NCBI GenBank assembly: GCA_944390735.1
Contig: CALXRL010000021.1
Span: 1 to 64,000, forward strand
Direction of reading: 5' to 3'
Source of the DNA: an uncultured Victivallales bacterium
GTDB taxonomy: Bacteria; Verrucomicrobiota; Lentisphaeria; Victivallales; UBA1829
Length of the DNA stretch: 64,000 bases
Below are positions 34,502 to 43,536 of the stretch, piece by piece. Position 1 is the first letter of the stretch, and every line of letters starts with the position of its first letter. The notes below the pieces were generated by a model. It was not told the DNA's origin, made no database searches, and worked only from the letters and a program-made list of their open reading frames with translations. Position numbers and translations under genes: made by a program.

Positions 34502-35719
34502 ATGAGGGAAGCGAACAAGATCGCGTTTGAAAAACTGACCCTTGCGCGTCCGGTGCTGATCGGCTGCGCGACGGCGGGAGAGGTGATGCCGGGATTCCGG
34601 AAAAATTGGATTCTGCATTCCGGTCCTCCGGTGGCGTTCGAAACCATGCGCGGGCCGCATCGGATGGGAATCGTCGGAGCGGCGATGCTGGAAGGCCTGG
34701 CACGCGATGAGAAGGAGGCGGTCGGGATGATCGAATCCGGCGAAATCGAACTGGGGTGCGCCAATGATTTTCACTCCGGGGGGCCCGGCGCCGGAATCAC
34801 GTCGTATTCCATGGCGGTTCTGGTGGTGCGGGAGGAGCGTTCCGGCACGCTCGGGTTTGCTCCTCCGATCGAAGGAGCGCTGGGGGGCGGCCTCGGCGGA
34901 TGGGGCGTCTATCACGACGCCGTGCGGGAAAATCTGAAACGGATCGCCGGGACGTATGCTCCGCTGCTCGACCGGGTGCTGAAACAGGGCGGAGGAATCG
35001 ATATCTCCGATCTGTTCGCGGAGGGGCTCCGGATGGGGGACGAGGAGCACACCCGGCAGGCGGCAACCGACAAACTCTTTCTTTCGCTGGTCCTGGAACG
35101 CTCCCTGAAGTCGGATCTGACCGATTCCGAGCGGATCACGCTTCTGCGGTGGCTGAATGAATGCCGGCGCTTTGTGCATCATGCGGGCTGTGCCGCGGCG
35201 GTGGCGGCGCTGAAATCGGCATCCGGGGTTCCCGGCTCGACTCTTGTCACGGCAATGTGCGGAAACGGCTGTGAATTCGGCATCAAGATCAGCGCTTCGG
35301 GCGAGCGCTGGTTCACGGCTCCCGCTCCGACCTTCCACGGCCGCTGCTTCTCTCCGTCGGACTCCCTGCGTGATGCCGCGCCGTGGCTTGGCGACAGCAG
35401 CAATGTGGAGGCCTGGGGACTCGGCGGCATGGCCGCGGCGGCCGCTCCGGCTCTTCTCCGCGAACGGGGCCAGTCGCCTGACGACGGCATCCGCCAGTGT
35501 GCGGAAATGGCGGAAATCTGTTTCGGACGCAGTCCCCGTTTTGCCGTTCCCCTGATTCCCGAGGGATTCGCTCCGGCGGGCATTCTGGCTGATCGGGTCG
35601 TGGAGAAGAACATTACGCCCGTGATGCACGGCGGCATTCTCTCCCGTGTGACGGGCGGACAGATCGGGGTCGGTTATGCGCGGACTCCTTCGGCCTGCTT
35701 TGAAAAGGCGCTCGCATGA
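34502..35719 (+). CDS. DUF1116 protein (YlbE/AllG-like)
   Basis: 405 aa, the usual length. Family wording is clear: ARPVLIGCATAGEVMPGF, HSGPPVAFETMRGPHRMGIVGAAMLEG, GCANDFHSGGPGAGITS and TAMCGNGCEFGI. In E. coli the relative AllG works with AllF (FdrA) and AllH as oxamate carbamoyltransferase in allantoin breakdown. None of those partners is present here. Instead the gene is followed by an aldose epimerase (ATGA overlap) and shares an operator with sugar-oxidation genes, so its role here may be different. The ATG at 34502 has AAAGGAG eight bases upstream. Confidence 0.85.
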   Translation: MREANKIAFEKLTLARPVLIGCATAGEVMPGFRKNWILHSGPPVAFETMRGPHRMGIVGAAMLEGLARDEKEAVGMIESGEIELGCANDFHSGGPGAGITSYSMAVLVVREERSGTLGFAPPIEGALGGGLGGWGVYHDAVRENLKRIAGTYAPLLDRVLKQGGGIDISDLFAEGLRMGDEEHTRQAATDKLFLSLVLERSLKSDLTDSERITLLRWLNECRRFVHHAGCAAAVAALKSASGVPGSTLVTAMCGNGCEFGIKISASGERWFTAPAPTFHGRCFSPSDSLRDAAPWLGDSSNVEAWGLGGMAAAAAPALLRERGQSPDDGIRQCAEMAEICFGRSPRFAVPLIPEGFAPAGILADRVVEKNITPVMHGGILSRVTGGQIGVGYARTPSACFEKALA

Positions 35720-36663
35720 GTGTCTGGAGAGTGATCCGCCGGGAGGAAATGGAGATTCTGGAATATGAAACGCCGGAATGGCAGGCTTCCGTGGCGCTGT
35801 CATCGGGGGGAAATCTGATCCGTCTTCGCTACCTTCCGAAGGAGGTGGAGATTCTGCGCTTTCCCCGGAACGGGGCGGAACTGAAGGCACGTCCGGAGTG
35901 TTTCGGTTCTCCTCTTCTTCTGCCCCCGAACCGGATTGCGGACGGCATGTTTCAGGCGAATCATGTTCTCTACCGTCTGCCGCTGAACGAGCGGGAGACC
36001 CATTCGCATCTGCACGGCCTTGTGCTCGGACGAAGGTGGACCCTCCTGTCCGCGGGGGAGGAGGGAATTGCGGTCGGATACCGCTTCTCGCCCCGGGTTC
36101 CGGAATATTCCGGGTTCCCGCATGAGTTTCAGCTGGAACTCCGCTATTGCTTCGCTCCGGAGGTCGTGACGACGATTCTTTCCATCCGGAACTCCGGCCG
36201 GAACGCGATGCCGCTGGGAGTGGGGTTTCACACCACCTTCCTCCTGCCGCCGGAAGAGGAGCCCTCCGTTGCCGTTCCGCGCGGAGAGGGGTTCTGGGAG
36301 GTGCATCCCCGGCGCAGATTGCCCACCGGGCGTCTGCTTCCCTGGGATCCCGGAATTGCGGATTTGCTGGACGGAAAACGGTCCGCGGCCTCCCTCCCGG
36401 TCGCACATCTCTTTCCCCTGCGCGGAAAACGGGAGGCTCTGATCCGCCGTTCCCGCTGCCATATCCGCTACCGGTTCGATGAAAAATACGCCCATCTCGC
36501 CTGCTGGAATCAGGGGGGGAACGGCGATTTCTTCTGCATCGAGCCCATGAGCTGGATGACCAATGCTCCGAACCTTCCGCTTCCGCCGGAAATCAGCGGC
36601 TTCTCTTTTCTGGAGGGAGGAAAAACTCGAATCTTCCGCTCCGCGTTCCGGATCGAAATCTGA
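35716..36663 (+). CDS. Aldose 1-epimerase family protein
   Basis: 315 aa. A galactose mutarotase-type beta-sandwich is indicated by LLLPPNRIADGMF, the histidines in THSHLHGLV (first catalytic His region), PLGVGFHTTFLLP (second) and the C-terminal FFCIEPMSWMTNAPN with the catalytic Glu. It interconverts anomers of an aldose before oxidation. The start overlaps the DUF1116 stop. Sequence is divergent from canonical GalM, so the sugar is uncertain. Confidence 0.85.
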   Translation: MSVWRVIRREEMEILEYETPEWQASVALSSGGNLIRLRYLPKEVEILRFPRNGAELKARPECFGSPLLLPPNRIADGMFQANHVLYRLPLNERETHSHLHGLVLGRRWTLLSAGEEGIAVGYRFSPRVPEYSGFPHEFQLELRYCFAPEVVTTILSIRNSGRNAMPLGVGFHTTFLLPPEEEPSVAVPRGEGFWEVHPRRRLPTGRLLPWDPGIADLLDGKRSAASLPVAHLFPLRGKREALIRRSRCHIRYRFDEKYAHLACWNQGGNGDFFCIEPMSWMTNAPNLPLPPEISGFSFLEGGKTRIFRSAFRIEI

Positions 36664-36668
36664 ATCTT

Positions 36669-36684
36669 CCGCTTCCGGAAGCGG
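36669..36684 (+). terminator. Palindrome after the epimerase gene
   Basis: A perfect 16-base palindrome CCGCTTCCGGAAGCGG five bases after the stop codon. It has no free loop and no T-tract, so its function is uncertain. Confidence 0.25.
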
Positions 36685-36823
36685 CGCCCCCGCGGCTTCG
36701 CCGGAATCGAAAACGGTTCTGAAAATTCCGGCGTCCGCGGAAAACTCCGGAGGGGGAGGGACGGATCCTCTTCCCCGGATACGGGATCTTTTTCCGTCCT
36801 GCCGCGGATTCCCGGGGTGGCGC

Positions 36824-36853
36824 AAAAAAAAGCACCCGGCGGAAACCGGGTGC
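36824..36853 (-). terminator. Terminator of the ThuA-Gfo/Idh operon
   Basis: On the minus strand GCACCCGG and CCGGGTGC pair around a six-base loop, followed by eight T. Confidence 0.9.
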
Positions 36854-36882
36854 CTGTCGTGAATCGGACTGTTGTTTTCCGG

Positions 36883-37965
36883 TCAGACCTTGACGGGTTC
36901 GCCGAGGCTGGCGGACTTGTAGATCGCGTCCAGAATCTTCATGACGGTGACGCCCTCTTCCGGCTGCACCAGGAAGGGGGTGTTGTCGCGGACGGCGTCT
37001 GCAAACAGATGGAATGCGCTCGGCATGGGCTGAGCAGTGTGCATTTTTGCATCGAACTGTCTGCCGGCGATCTCATAGTAGTACTCGACGTCGTAGGTGT
37101 ACCCCTCGTTGAGGTTGTACTGGTACATGCCGCCCTTGTCGCCGAGCAGCCGGATCGTCTGATGCTCGTTTTCCTTGATGTTGGACGCCCATGACGCATC
37201 CAGTTCCAGCGTTGCGCCGTTGTCGAATTTGATCATCGCGCAGGCGAGATCCTCGACCGTGTAGCTCAAGCCGCGTTCCTTTGCCATCCGGGGTCCGAAC
37301 TTGTCGTAGGTGCTGGCCATGACCCAGACCGGTCTGGGATAGCCCATCAGCCAGAGGGCAAGATCCAGCCGGTGCACACCGAGGTCGATCAGCGGTCCTC
37401 CGCCGGACTGCTTTTTGTCATAGAACCAGGAGCCCATCGGCGCGCCGGATCCGGTGTTGAAATTCGCAGCGGCAAGTCCGGGAATTCCGCGGCGGCGGAA
37501 CCAGACGCTTCTTCCGTAATAGATCTCGCCGAGCGTTCCCAGGTCGATCAGATCCTTCATCGCGCGTGACTGCGGATTGAACCGGTAGGAAAAGTCGATG
37601 CCGAGCTTTTTGCCGAGCCGTTTCGCCGTATCCAGCATCTCCTGCGCCTCCTGCGCATTAAGCGCCATCGGCTTCTCGCAGAGAACGTTTGCGCCGGATT
37701 CCAGTGCGGCGATCGTCAGCGGCTTGTGCTGATCGTTGGGAACCGCGACGGAAATAATGTCGAGCTGTTCCTTTTCGATCATCTCGATTCCTTCGTGGTA
37801 CACTTTTCCATGGAAGGTCGGATGTCTTTCCGGAAGCAGCGCGCGGCGATCCTCGCGGCGGTCCGCAATGGCGACCACTTCCACATCGGGATGCGTCAGA
37901 TATCCCGCAAGATGCCCGCTTCCCATTCCAAGTCCGATGACGCCGGCTTTCAGTTTCTTAGCCAT
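36883..37965 (-). CDS. Gfo/Idh/MocA family oxidoreductase
   Basis: 360 aa. The N-terminal Rossmann fold KAGVIGLGMGSGHLAGYL binds NAD(P), and VLCEKPMALN (EKP) and GGGPLIDLGVHRLDLALWLMG (the GGxxxDxGxHxxD catalytic stretch) are intact. Members oxidise or reduce hydroxyl groups of sugars, inositols and glycosides. It follows the ThuA-like gene by 33 bases, and a ThuA plus Gfo/Idh pairing is common in sugar 3-keto pathways. The substrate is unknown. Confidence 0.92.
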   Translation of the reverse strand: MAKKLKAGVIGLGMGSGHLAGYLTHPDVEVVAIADRREDRRALLPERHPTFHGKVYHEGIEMIEKEQLDIISVAVPNDQHKPLTIAALESGANVLCEKPMALNAQEAQEMLDTAKRLGKKLGIDFSYRFNPQSRAMKDLIDLGTLGEIYYGRSVWFRRRGIPGLAAANFNTGSGAPMGSWFYDKKQSGGGPLIDLGVHRLDLALWLMGYPRPVWVMASTYDKFGPRMAKERGLSYTVEDLACAMIKFDNGATLELDASWASNIKENEHQTIRLLGDKGGMYQYNLNEGYTYDVEYYYEIAGRQFDAKMHTAQPMPSAFHLFADAVRDNTPFLVQPEEGVTVMKILDAIYKSASLGEPVKV

Positions 37966-37998
37966 GTCTTTTCTCCAGAATTTAACAGATGATGTCGG

Positions 37999-38739
37999 TT
38001 ATTTGACGGATTTGATCTCTTCCAGCGGCTGAACCATCGGGCAGCTGGAGTCGCGGTTGATGGTCGCGGCGGCCCATCTTGCCGCGTTGACAAGCACCTT
38101 CTGAACATTCGGATCGTAGTAGATCGGGAAGGTTTCATGTCCGGGAGCAAAATAGAAGATTTTGCCGTTTCCGCGCGTGAACGTCACGCCGCTGCGGAAG
38201 ACTTCGCCGCCTTCGTACCAGGTGATGAAGACCACGTCGTCCGGTTTGGGAATGTCGAAGCGTTCGCCGTACATTTCCGTATGCGGCAGTTCAAAATGAT
38301 CGGGCAGACCCTTGGCGATCGGGTGGGAGTGCTCGATGACCCAGACCCGTTCCTTCTCTCCGATTTCACGCCATTTCAGATTGGCGGTGGTCCCCAGCAT
38401 CCGCATGAAGATTTTGGATTTGTGACCGGAATGCAGAACGATGAGTCCCATGCCGGCCAGAATGCGTTTCTGAATGCGGTCGACGATTTCATCCTTCACA
38501 TCGCCGTGATGACCGTGGCCCCACCAGAAGAGAACATCGGTGTTGTCCAGCACTTCCTGTGTGAGTCCATGTTCGGGATCGTCGAGCGTTGCATAGGTGA
38601 CTTCAAAGTCCCCTTCATTTTTCAGCATCTCCCCGATGGCGACGTGCATTCCCTCCGGATAAACAGCCTTGACCTGGGCGTTTTCTTTTTCATGGCGGAA
38701 CTCATTCCATACGGTAACTCGGATCTTTTGAGCGGACAT
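37999..38739 (-). CDS. ThuA-like domain protein
   Basis: 246 aa. The ThuA/glutamine-amidotransferase-like fold is seen in [65 protein letters not shown] and [16 protein letters not shown]. ThuA proteins take part in trehalose and related disaccharide use, often with Gfo/Idh oxidoreductases. The second ATG (38739) was preferred because AAGGAG is six bases before it and touches the first ATG (38745). There is no signal peptide, so it is cytoplasmic. Confidence 0.86.
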   Translation of the reverse strand: MSAQKIRVTVWNEFRHEKENAQVKAVYPEGMHVAIGEMLKNEGDFEVTYATLDDPEHGLTQEVLDNTDVLFWWGHGHHGDVKDEIVDRIQKRILAGMGLIVLHSGHKSKIFMRMLGTTANLKWREIGEKERVWVIEHSHPIAKGLPDHFELPHTEMYGERFDIPKPDDVVFITWYEGGEVFRSGVTFTRGNGKIFYFAPGHETFPIYYDPNVQKVLVNAARWAAATINRDSSCPMVQPLEEIKSVK

Positions 38740-38787
38740 TTTCATCTCCTTATTGGTTTGTGATACGGATTTTCTCTTCTTCTTTGT

Positions 38788-38815
38788 AATATAAAGCCTT
38801 GAAAAATCGCTTCAA
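38788..38815 (-). promoter_or_regulatory. Promoter of the ThuA-Gfo/Idh operon
   Basis: TTGAAG, 16-base spacer, TATATT on the minus strand, 49 bases before the ATG. Confidence 0.6.
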
Positions 38816-38829
38816 GAGGTTATAGGTAT

Positions 38830-38859
38830 ACAAAATGTGATATCAACATTACACTTTGT
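38830..38859. promoter_or_regulatory. Inverted repeat between ThuA operon and AraC gene
   Basis: ACAAAATGTGAT (38830-38841) and ATTACACTTTGT (38848-38859) are inverted copies matching at 10 of 12 positions with a six-base spacer. The position between divergent genes suggests the regulator's binding site. Confidence 0.55.
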
Positions 38860-38871
38860 GAGCGTGAGAGC

Positions 38872-39705
38872 ATGAGACTTTGGGAAGTTCGGTTTCAAAT
38901 CTTAAAAACCATTGATTCTCTTCCTGTTCCGGATGAGATCGTTCTGGAGGAGCAGGATTCTCCCGCCTACCATCTGGAGGGCAGCGGCAGGGACGCCTAT
39001 TCCGCCCAGATCGTCACGACCCTCTCCGGGGAGGGGGCCTTCCGGTGCAGAAACGAGGTTTTCCGTCTGCTGCCGGGCAGAACTTTCCTGGCCCGGCTGG
39101 GCGATCCCGATACGGCATATTACTATCCGGGGCACGCTTCTTCGCCATGGATCTTTCTCTGGATCTCCTTTTACGGCAGACACGTTCCGGAGATCATGGC
39201 CGATCTGAACGCCCGCTACGGCTATGTCTTCGACCTGCCGCTGGACAAGGGATTCGTGCGTCATCTGGAGTCCTACCGCAGTCAGCGCGGAACGTTTCAG
39301 TTTCTGACGCCGACCGCGGGAGCGAAAATCGTCTTTGACGCGCTCGCCTCCTTCGGCGAGTGCATCGAATCCCGCGAGAGTTTTTCGCCCAAGGCGGAGC
39401 TGGTCCGCGCGGCGCAGGAGATCATTTCCGCCAATCTGGACCGCGAACTCGATATTTCCGCCGTTGCCGAGAAGCTCCATGTCTCGCGCGAGCATCTGAC
39501 CCGGGTGTTCAAGGCGCAGACCGGCATCACCCCGGGGGTGTTCGCCATGGAGGAACGAATGCGCGTGGCGCGCCGTCTCCTGCGCGACAACACCTTGACA
39601 TGCAAGGAGATCGGGGAACGGCTCGGCTATGTTTCCGCCACCAGCTTCTCCCGCGCGTTCAAACATTACTACTGTTACAGTCCCGATGCGTATAAAAACC
39701 GCTAA
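38872..39705 (+). CDS. AraC-family transcriptional regulator
   Basis: 277 aa. A cupin-like N-terminal part (about residues 25-130) is followed by a double helix-turn-helix (about 175-277): DISAVAEKLHVSREHLTRVFK and CKEIGERLGYVSATSFSRAFK. It is divergent from the ThuA-Gfo/Idh operon and probably activates it. The ATG at 38872 has only a weak ribosome site. A 30-base inverted repeat just upstream is its likely target. Confidence 0.9.
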   Translation: MRLWEVRFQILKTIDSLPVPDEIVLEEQDSPAYHLEGSGRDAYSAQIVTTLSGEGAFRCRNEVFRLLPGRTFLARLGDPDTAYYYPGHASSPWIFLWISFYGRHVPEIMADLNARYGYVFDLPLDKGFVRHLESYRSQRGTFQFLTPTAGAKIVFDALASFGECIESRESFSPKAELVRAAQEIISANLDRELDISAVAEKLHVSREHLTRVFKAQTGITPGVFAMEERMRVARRLLRDNTLTCKEIGERLGYVSATSFSRAFKHYYCYSPDAYKNR

Positions 39706-39722
39706 AAAACTTCTCCGCAAAG

Positions 39723-39751
39723 TTGATTTCTTCCTCTTCCGACTGTATTTT
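39723..39751 (+). promoter_or_regulatory. Promoter of the sulfhydrylase gene
   Basis: TTGATT, 17-base spacer, TATTTT. The short leader to 39807 shows no SAM riboswitch. Confidence 0.45.
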
Positions 39752-39806
39752 TAAACCGTCAGAATTCCATTCAGAACCATTTACACGGAAAGGAACATCG
39801 GATCCC

Positions 39807-41087
39807 ATGGAACAGAATCACTGGAAACTGGAAACAATCGCCGTTCAAAGCGGCTATACCCCGGAAAACGGCGGCCCCCGTGTGCAGCCTCTTGTGCAGA
39901 GCACCACCTACAAATACAATGACGCGCAGAGCGTGGCGGATCTGTTCGATCTGAAACGCGAAGGCTTTTTCTATACCCGTCTGGCAAATCCGACCGTGGA
40001 CTGCTTTGAAAAGAAGGTCGCGGCCCTGGAGGGGGGCGTGGCCGCTGTCGGCACCAGCTCGGGACAGAACGCGAATGCGCTGGCTCTGCTGAATATCGCT
40101 CGCTGCGGGGATCACGTCGTGGCGGTGTCGAGTCTTTACGGCGGAACGGTCTCCCTTTTTACCAACACGCTGAAAAAGACCGGTCTTTCCTTCACATTCG
40201 TTTCCCCGGATGCGTCGGAGGAGGAGCTGGAGGCGGCGATCCGGCCTGAAACCAAAGCCGTCTTCGCGGAGATGCTGGCAAATCCGGCGCTGGTCGTTCT
40301 CGATGTGGAAAAGTTCGCGCGCGTCGCGCACCGTCACGGTCTGCCGCTGGTGGTGGACAACACCTTTCCGACCCCGTTTCTCTGCCGTCCGTTTGAATTC
40401 GGCGCGGACATCATCACCCATTCGACGACAAAATATCTGGACGGACACGCCACCAGCGTCGGCGGCATGATCGTCGAAAAGGGCGGCTTCGACTGGAACA
40501 ACGGCAAGTTTCCCGAGCTGGTCGAGCCCGACCAGAGCTATCACGGACTGATCTATGTGCGCGACTTCCCCGCGGCGCCCTATTCGGTCAAACTGCGCGC
40601 CCAGTGGATTCGCGACCTCGGCAGCGGCATGGCTCCCTTCAACGCCTTCCTCTCCATGATGGGGGCGGAGACGCTGCATCTGCGCATGGAGCGTCACTCC
40701 TCCAACGCGCTGGCGCTTGCGGAATTTCTGGAAAAGCATCCGAAGGTGGGGTGGGTCAATTATCCCGGCTTGAAGAACAGTCCCCAGCAGCCGCTGGTCC
40801 GGAAATATCTCAAACGGGGCTGCAGCGGCGTGCTCAGCTTCGGCGTGAAAGGCGGAGTCAAAGCCGGAGAGCGGGTGATGGACAGCCTGAAGCTGGCGGC
40901 CATCGCCGTGCATGTCGCGGATATCCGCACCTGCGTGCTGCATCCGGCCAGCATGACGCACCGTCAGCTCAGCGAGGCCGAACTGATTGCGGCCGGCGTT
41001 TCCCCGGATCTGATCCGCGTTTCGGTCGGAATCGAGCACATCGAGGATCTCATCGCCGATTTCGATCAGGCGCTTGCGAAGGCCTGA
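39807..41087 (+). CDS. metY: O-acetylhomoserine sulfhydrylase (Cys/Met metabolism PLP enzyme)
   Basis: 426 aa, the typical MetY length. It has TLAVQSGY-like LETIAVQSGY at the start, QSTTYKY, FFYTRLANPT, ALEGGVAAVGTSSGQNA, LVVDNTF and the PLP lysine in HSTTKYLDGH (Lys209). The enzyme makes homocysteine from O-acetylhomoserine and sulfide. Cystathionine gamma-synthase is a paralogue, but the length and NPTVDCFE/SSGQNA wording favour MetY. AAAGGAAC lies upstream of the ATG at 39807. No other methionine genes are adjacent. Confidence 0.9.
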   Translation: MEQNHWKLETIAVQSGYTPENGGPRVQPLVQSTTYKYNDAQSVADLFDLKREGFFYTRLANPTVDCFEKKVAALEGGVAAVGTSSGQNANALALLNIARCGDHVVAVSSLYGGTVSLFTNTLKKTGLSFTFVSPDASEEELEAAIRPETKAVFAEMLANPALVVLDVEKFARVAHRHGLPLVVDNTFPTPFLCRPFEFGADIITHSTTKYLDGHATSVGGMIVEKGGFDWNNGKFPELVEPDQSYHGLIYVRDFPAAPYSVKLRAQWIRDLGSGMAPFNAFLSMMGAETLHLRMERHSSNALALAEFLEKHPKVGWVNYPGLKNSPQQPLVRKYLKRGCSGVLSFGVKGGVKAGERVMDSLKLAAIAVHVADIRTCVLHPASMTHRQLSEAELIAAGVSPDLIRVSVGIEHIEDLIADFDQALAKA

Positions 41088-41150
41088 TCTTTCCGACGGA
41101 GAACGTTTCCCGCTTTCCCTCTTCCGGGGGAAGCGGAACGTTCCCGGAAA

Positions 41151-41168
41151 ACGGCTCTGAGGAGCCGT
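41151..41168 (+). terminator. Hairpin after metY
   Basis: ACGGCTC and GAGCCGT pair around TGAG. A larger bulged stem-loop (about 41100-41144) precedes it. No T-tract follows. Confidence 0.35.
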
Positions 41169-41204
41169 GCAGGATCTTTCGGAGGAGATTTCCGCATGCG
41201 CCCC

Positions 41205-41232
41205 TTGTGAAAGCGTCAAACACGTGTATATT
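41205..41232 (+). promoter_or_regulatory. Promoter of the first Ser/Thr kinase gene
   Basis: TTGTGA, 16-base spacer, TATATT, 36 bases before the ATG. Confidence 0.55.
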
Positions 41233-41268
41233 TCACAGGTGGGTAAAGTTGGGTTAACTGGGGTGAAA

Positions 41269-43476
41269 ATGCGCTACCGCTGTCCGTTCTGTTATTATAC
41301 GATCTCCGTGGACGACATGTCCCGCGGATATCCCGTGGTCTGTGCCGGCTGCGGAAAGACCGTTCAGATTCCTCCGGGAAAGTTTGATCCCGGATGTATC
41401 ATCGGCGATTTCGTGATTCTCAACCGGATCGGAGCCGGTTCCATCGGGACGGTTTACAAGGCGACCCAGCTTTCTCTGGACCGTCAGGTGGCGCTGAAGA
41501 TTCTTTCTCCGGAGTATACCACGTCCAAGGGCATCGACGATTTTCTGCGCGAGGCCCGCGCCGCGGCGAAACTCAGCCACACCAATCTGGTGCAGGCGCT
41601 CGCCGTGGGGGAGGAGGATGGAATCTGTTATCTGGCAATGACCTACGTCAACGGGGAGAATTTGAAGACGCGTCTCCGCCGCGAGGGACGGATTCCGGTT
41701 GACGAGGCTCTGCATATCGCCCAGCAGGTGGCGGAGGCGCTCTACTACGCCTGGGACGAGGCGGGACTCATTCACCGGGATGTCAAGCCGGACAACATCA
41801 TGACCACCGACGACGGAATCGTCAAACTCACGGATCTGGGACTGGCCATGAACCAGTCCGAATGGCGGGAGGGAATGGAAATTTCCGGCAGTCCCTCCTA
41901 CATGAGTCCGGAGCAGTTCGAGGGCAAGAAACTGGATCCGCGCAGCGATATTTACAGTCTCGGCGTCACGTTGTACCAGATGATTTCCGGTCGTCTTCCC
42001 TACGATGGCGAAACCGTCAAGAAGATCGCCCGCCAGCATATGGAGGAGGATCCCATTCCCCTCCGCCGTCTGGTTCCGGGCGTTCCGCTTCCCGTGGAGG
42101 CGCTGGTCAAACGCATGATGGCCAAGAAGCCCGAAAACCGCTTCTCCTCCATGGAGGAGGTGCTGAAGGCCATCTGGACCATCCGCCAGAAGACCGCGCC
42201 GAACAAAAGTCTGGTTCCGGATGTGCATACGATCTCCATCAAGCGGCTTGATTACGACATTCAGAACGAATCCTCGGAGCTCAAGGCGAAAGTCACGGAG
42301 CGGATGCAGACCAAAAACCGGCTGATCGACCGGCTGACAACCGGATTCATCACCGCTGTCGTGGTCGTGATCGTCATGCTGATGCTGTATACCATTTTCG
42401 ATGCGGGACAGCAGGAGCCGCTGCGCCTCTACTCCAAAGTGGCCTATTTCGAGAAGCTCTCCACGGACAAGAGTCTGGATCGGAAGGCGGTTCTGGAGGA
42501 GGGGAAAAAAATTCTGGACGAGCTGCCGGATCTCCCCGCTCCCGAACAGGTTTTCAACCGGACGAAAATGCGTCTTCTGATTTCCGATCTGGAACAGGAG
42601 ATTGCCGCCAACGGTAATCTTGCGCTTTCCCAGCAGCTTTCCTCCGAGAACAAACGGGCCGAATCCCTGGCCTCGCAGCTGGAGGAGGCACGCAGAAAGA
42701 ACGGGGAGCTCCAGGGAAAACTCGACGCGATGGCGGACTATCCGGCGCTCCGGCAGGCAAAGAACCGTCTGACGGAACAGACCGAAAAACAGGCCTCCGA
42801 TCTGCGTGCGCTCAATGCCCGCTATCTCCGGGCGGAAAAGACAATCGAAGAGTGGAAGGCCCGGGAGAAAAAACGCGATGAAACCGAAATCCGTCTGAAG
42901 ATTCTGACGCTGCAGAGCAAGGGAAATTTCCGCAATGTCGATGCGCTTGTCGCATCGGAGCAGGTGAAGAAACCCTATCTCTACTCCTGGCTTGCCGCGA
43001 AGGACACCGAGAATTCGCGGTACTCGAAAATCTATTCGATCCTGACGGACAGCGGAACCCGTTTTTCCGGGTATCCGATCAGCGGATTCGGTCGCATTGA
43101 GATTATTACGGGAGGCTACATCGATTATAAAACGCCGCTGGGCGAGCTGCGGAGAAAAAGGTGGCGGGAGTTCCCGGCTTCTTCGCTTGCCCGGCTGCTG
43201 ATGAACGACTCCGCGCTGAAGAGCCGTCCCGCATCGACGCGCTCCGCCTGCGAATTTCTTCTCGGGCGCTACGGCGCGGCATGCAAGGCCGATCCCGCGA
43301 ACACCGAGCTGAATGCCACCGTGGACGCCTATGCGGGACGCGAAATCGAACGTCTGAAATACGAATCGGCCGTGGATAAGTCCCGGACAAGAGGCAAAGT
43401 CAAGGCTCTGCTGGAACTGCTCAGGGGATCAGGCAATTACGCAAACTATGAAAAGGAGCTGAAGCCGCTGCTCTGA
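41269..43476 (+). CDS. Membrane Ser/Thr protein kinase with zinc ribbon
   Basis: 735 aa. A zinc ribbon (Cys5, Cys8, Cys25, Cys28) is followed by a complete Hanks-type kinase (about 45-305): GAGSIGTVYKA, VALKIL with Lys77, HRDVKPDN and DLG in place of DFG, SPSYMSPEQ. One membrane helix (359-377) leads to an extracytoplasmic or distal part with a coiled coil (about 435-560) and a C-terminal domain I do not recognise. All catalytic residues are present, so it should be active. The ATG at 41269 places the zinc ribbon at the N-terminus. A receiver-domain gene follows 60 bases later. Confidence 0.88.
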   Translation: MRYRCPFCYYTISVDDMSRGYPVVCAGCGKTVQIPPGKFDPGCIIGDFVILNRIGAGSIGTVYKATQLSLDRQVALKILSPEYTTSKGIDDFLREARAAAKLSHTNLVQALAVGEEDGICYLAMTYVNGENLKTRLRREGRIPVDEALHIAQQVAEALYYAWDEAGLIHRDVKPDNIMTTDDGIVKLTDLGLAMNQSEWREGMEISGSPSYMSPEQFEGKKLDPRSDIYSLGVTLYQMISGRLPYDGETVKKIARQHMEEDPIPLRRLVPGVPLPVEALVKRMMAKKPENRFSSMEEVLKAIWTIRQKTAPNKSLVPDVHTISIKRLDYDIQNESSELKAKVTERMQTKNRLIDRLTTGFITAVVVVIVMLMLYTIFDAGQQEPLRLYSKVAYFEKLSTDKSLDRKAVLEEGKKILDELPDLPAPEQVFNRTKMRLLISDLEQEIAANGNLALSQQLSSENKRAESLASQLEEARRKNGELQGKLDAMADYPALRQAKNRLTEQTEKQASDLRALNARYLRAEKTIEEWKAREKKRDETEIRLKILTLQSKGNFRNVDALVASEQVKKPYLYSWLAAKDTENSRYSKIYSILTDSGTRFSGYPISGFGRIEIITGGYIDYKTPLGELRRKRWREFPASSLARLLMNDSALKSRPASTRSACEFLLGRYGAACKADPANTELNATVDAYAGREIERLKYESAVDKSRTRGKVKALLELLRGSGNYANYEKELKPLL

Positions 43477-43536
43477 CCCTTCGAAACGGAGTGGATCGGG
43501 CGGAAAAACCTTCGGCGGCCGGAAAGGAGATTGGAT

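Noticed and set aside
39706..39806. SAM riboswitch before metY
   Set aside because: The leader of about 55 bases after the likely start is too short and shows none of the conserved core.
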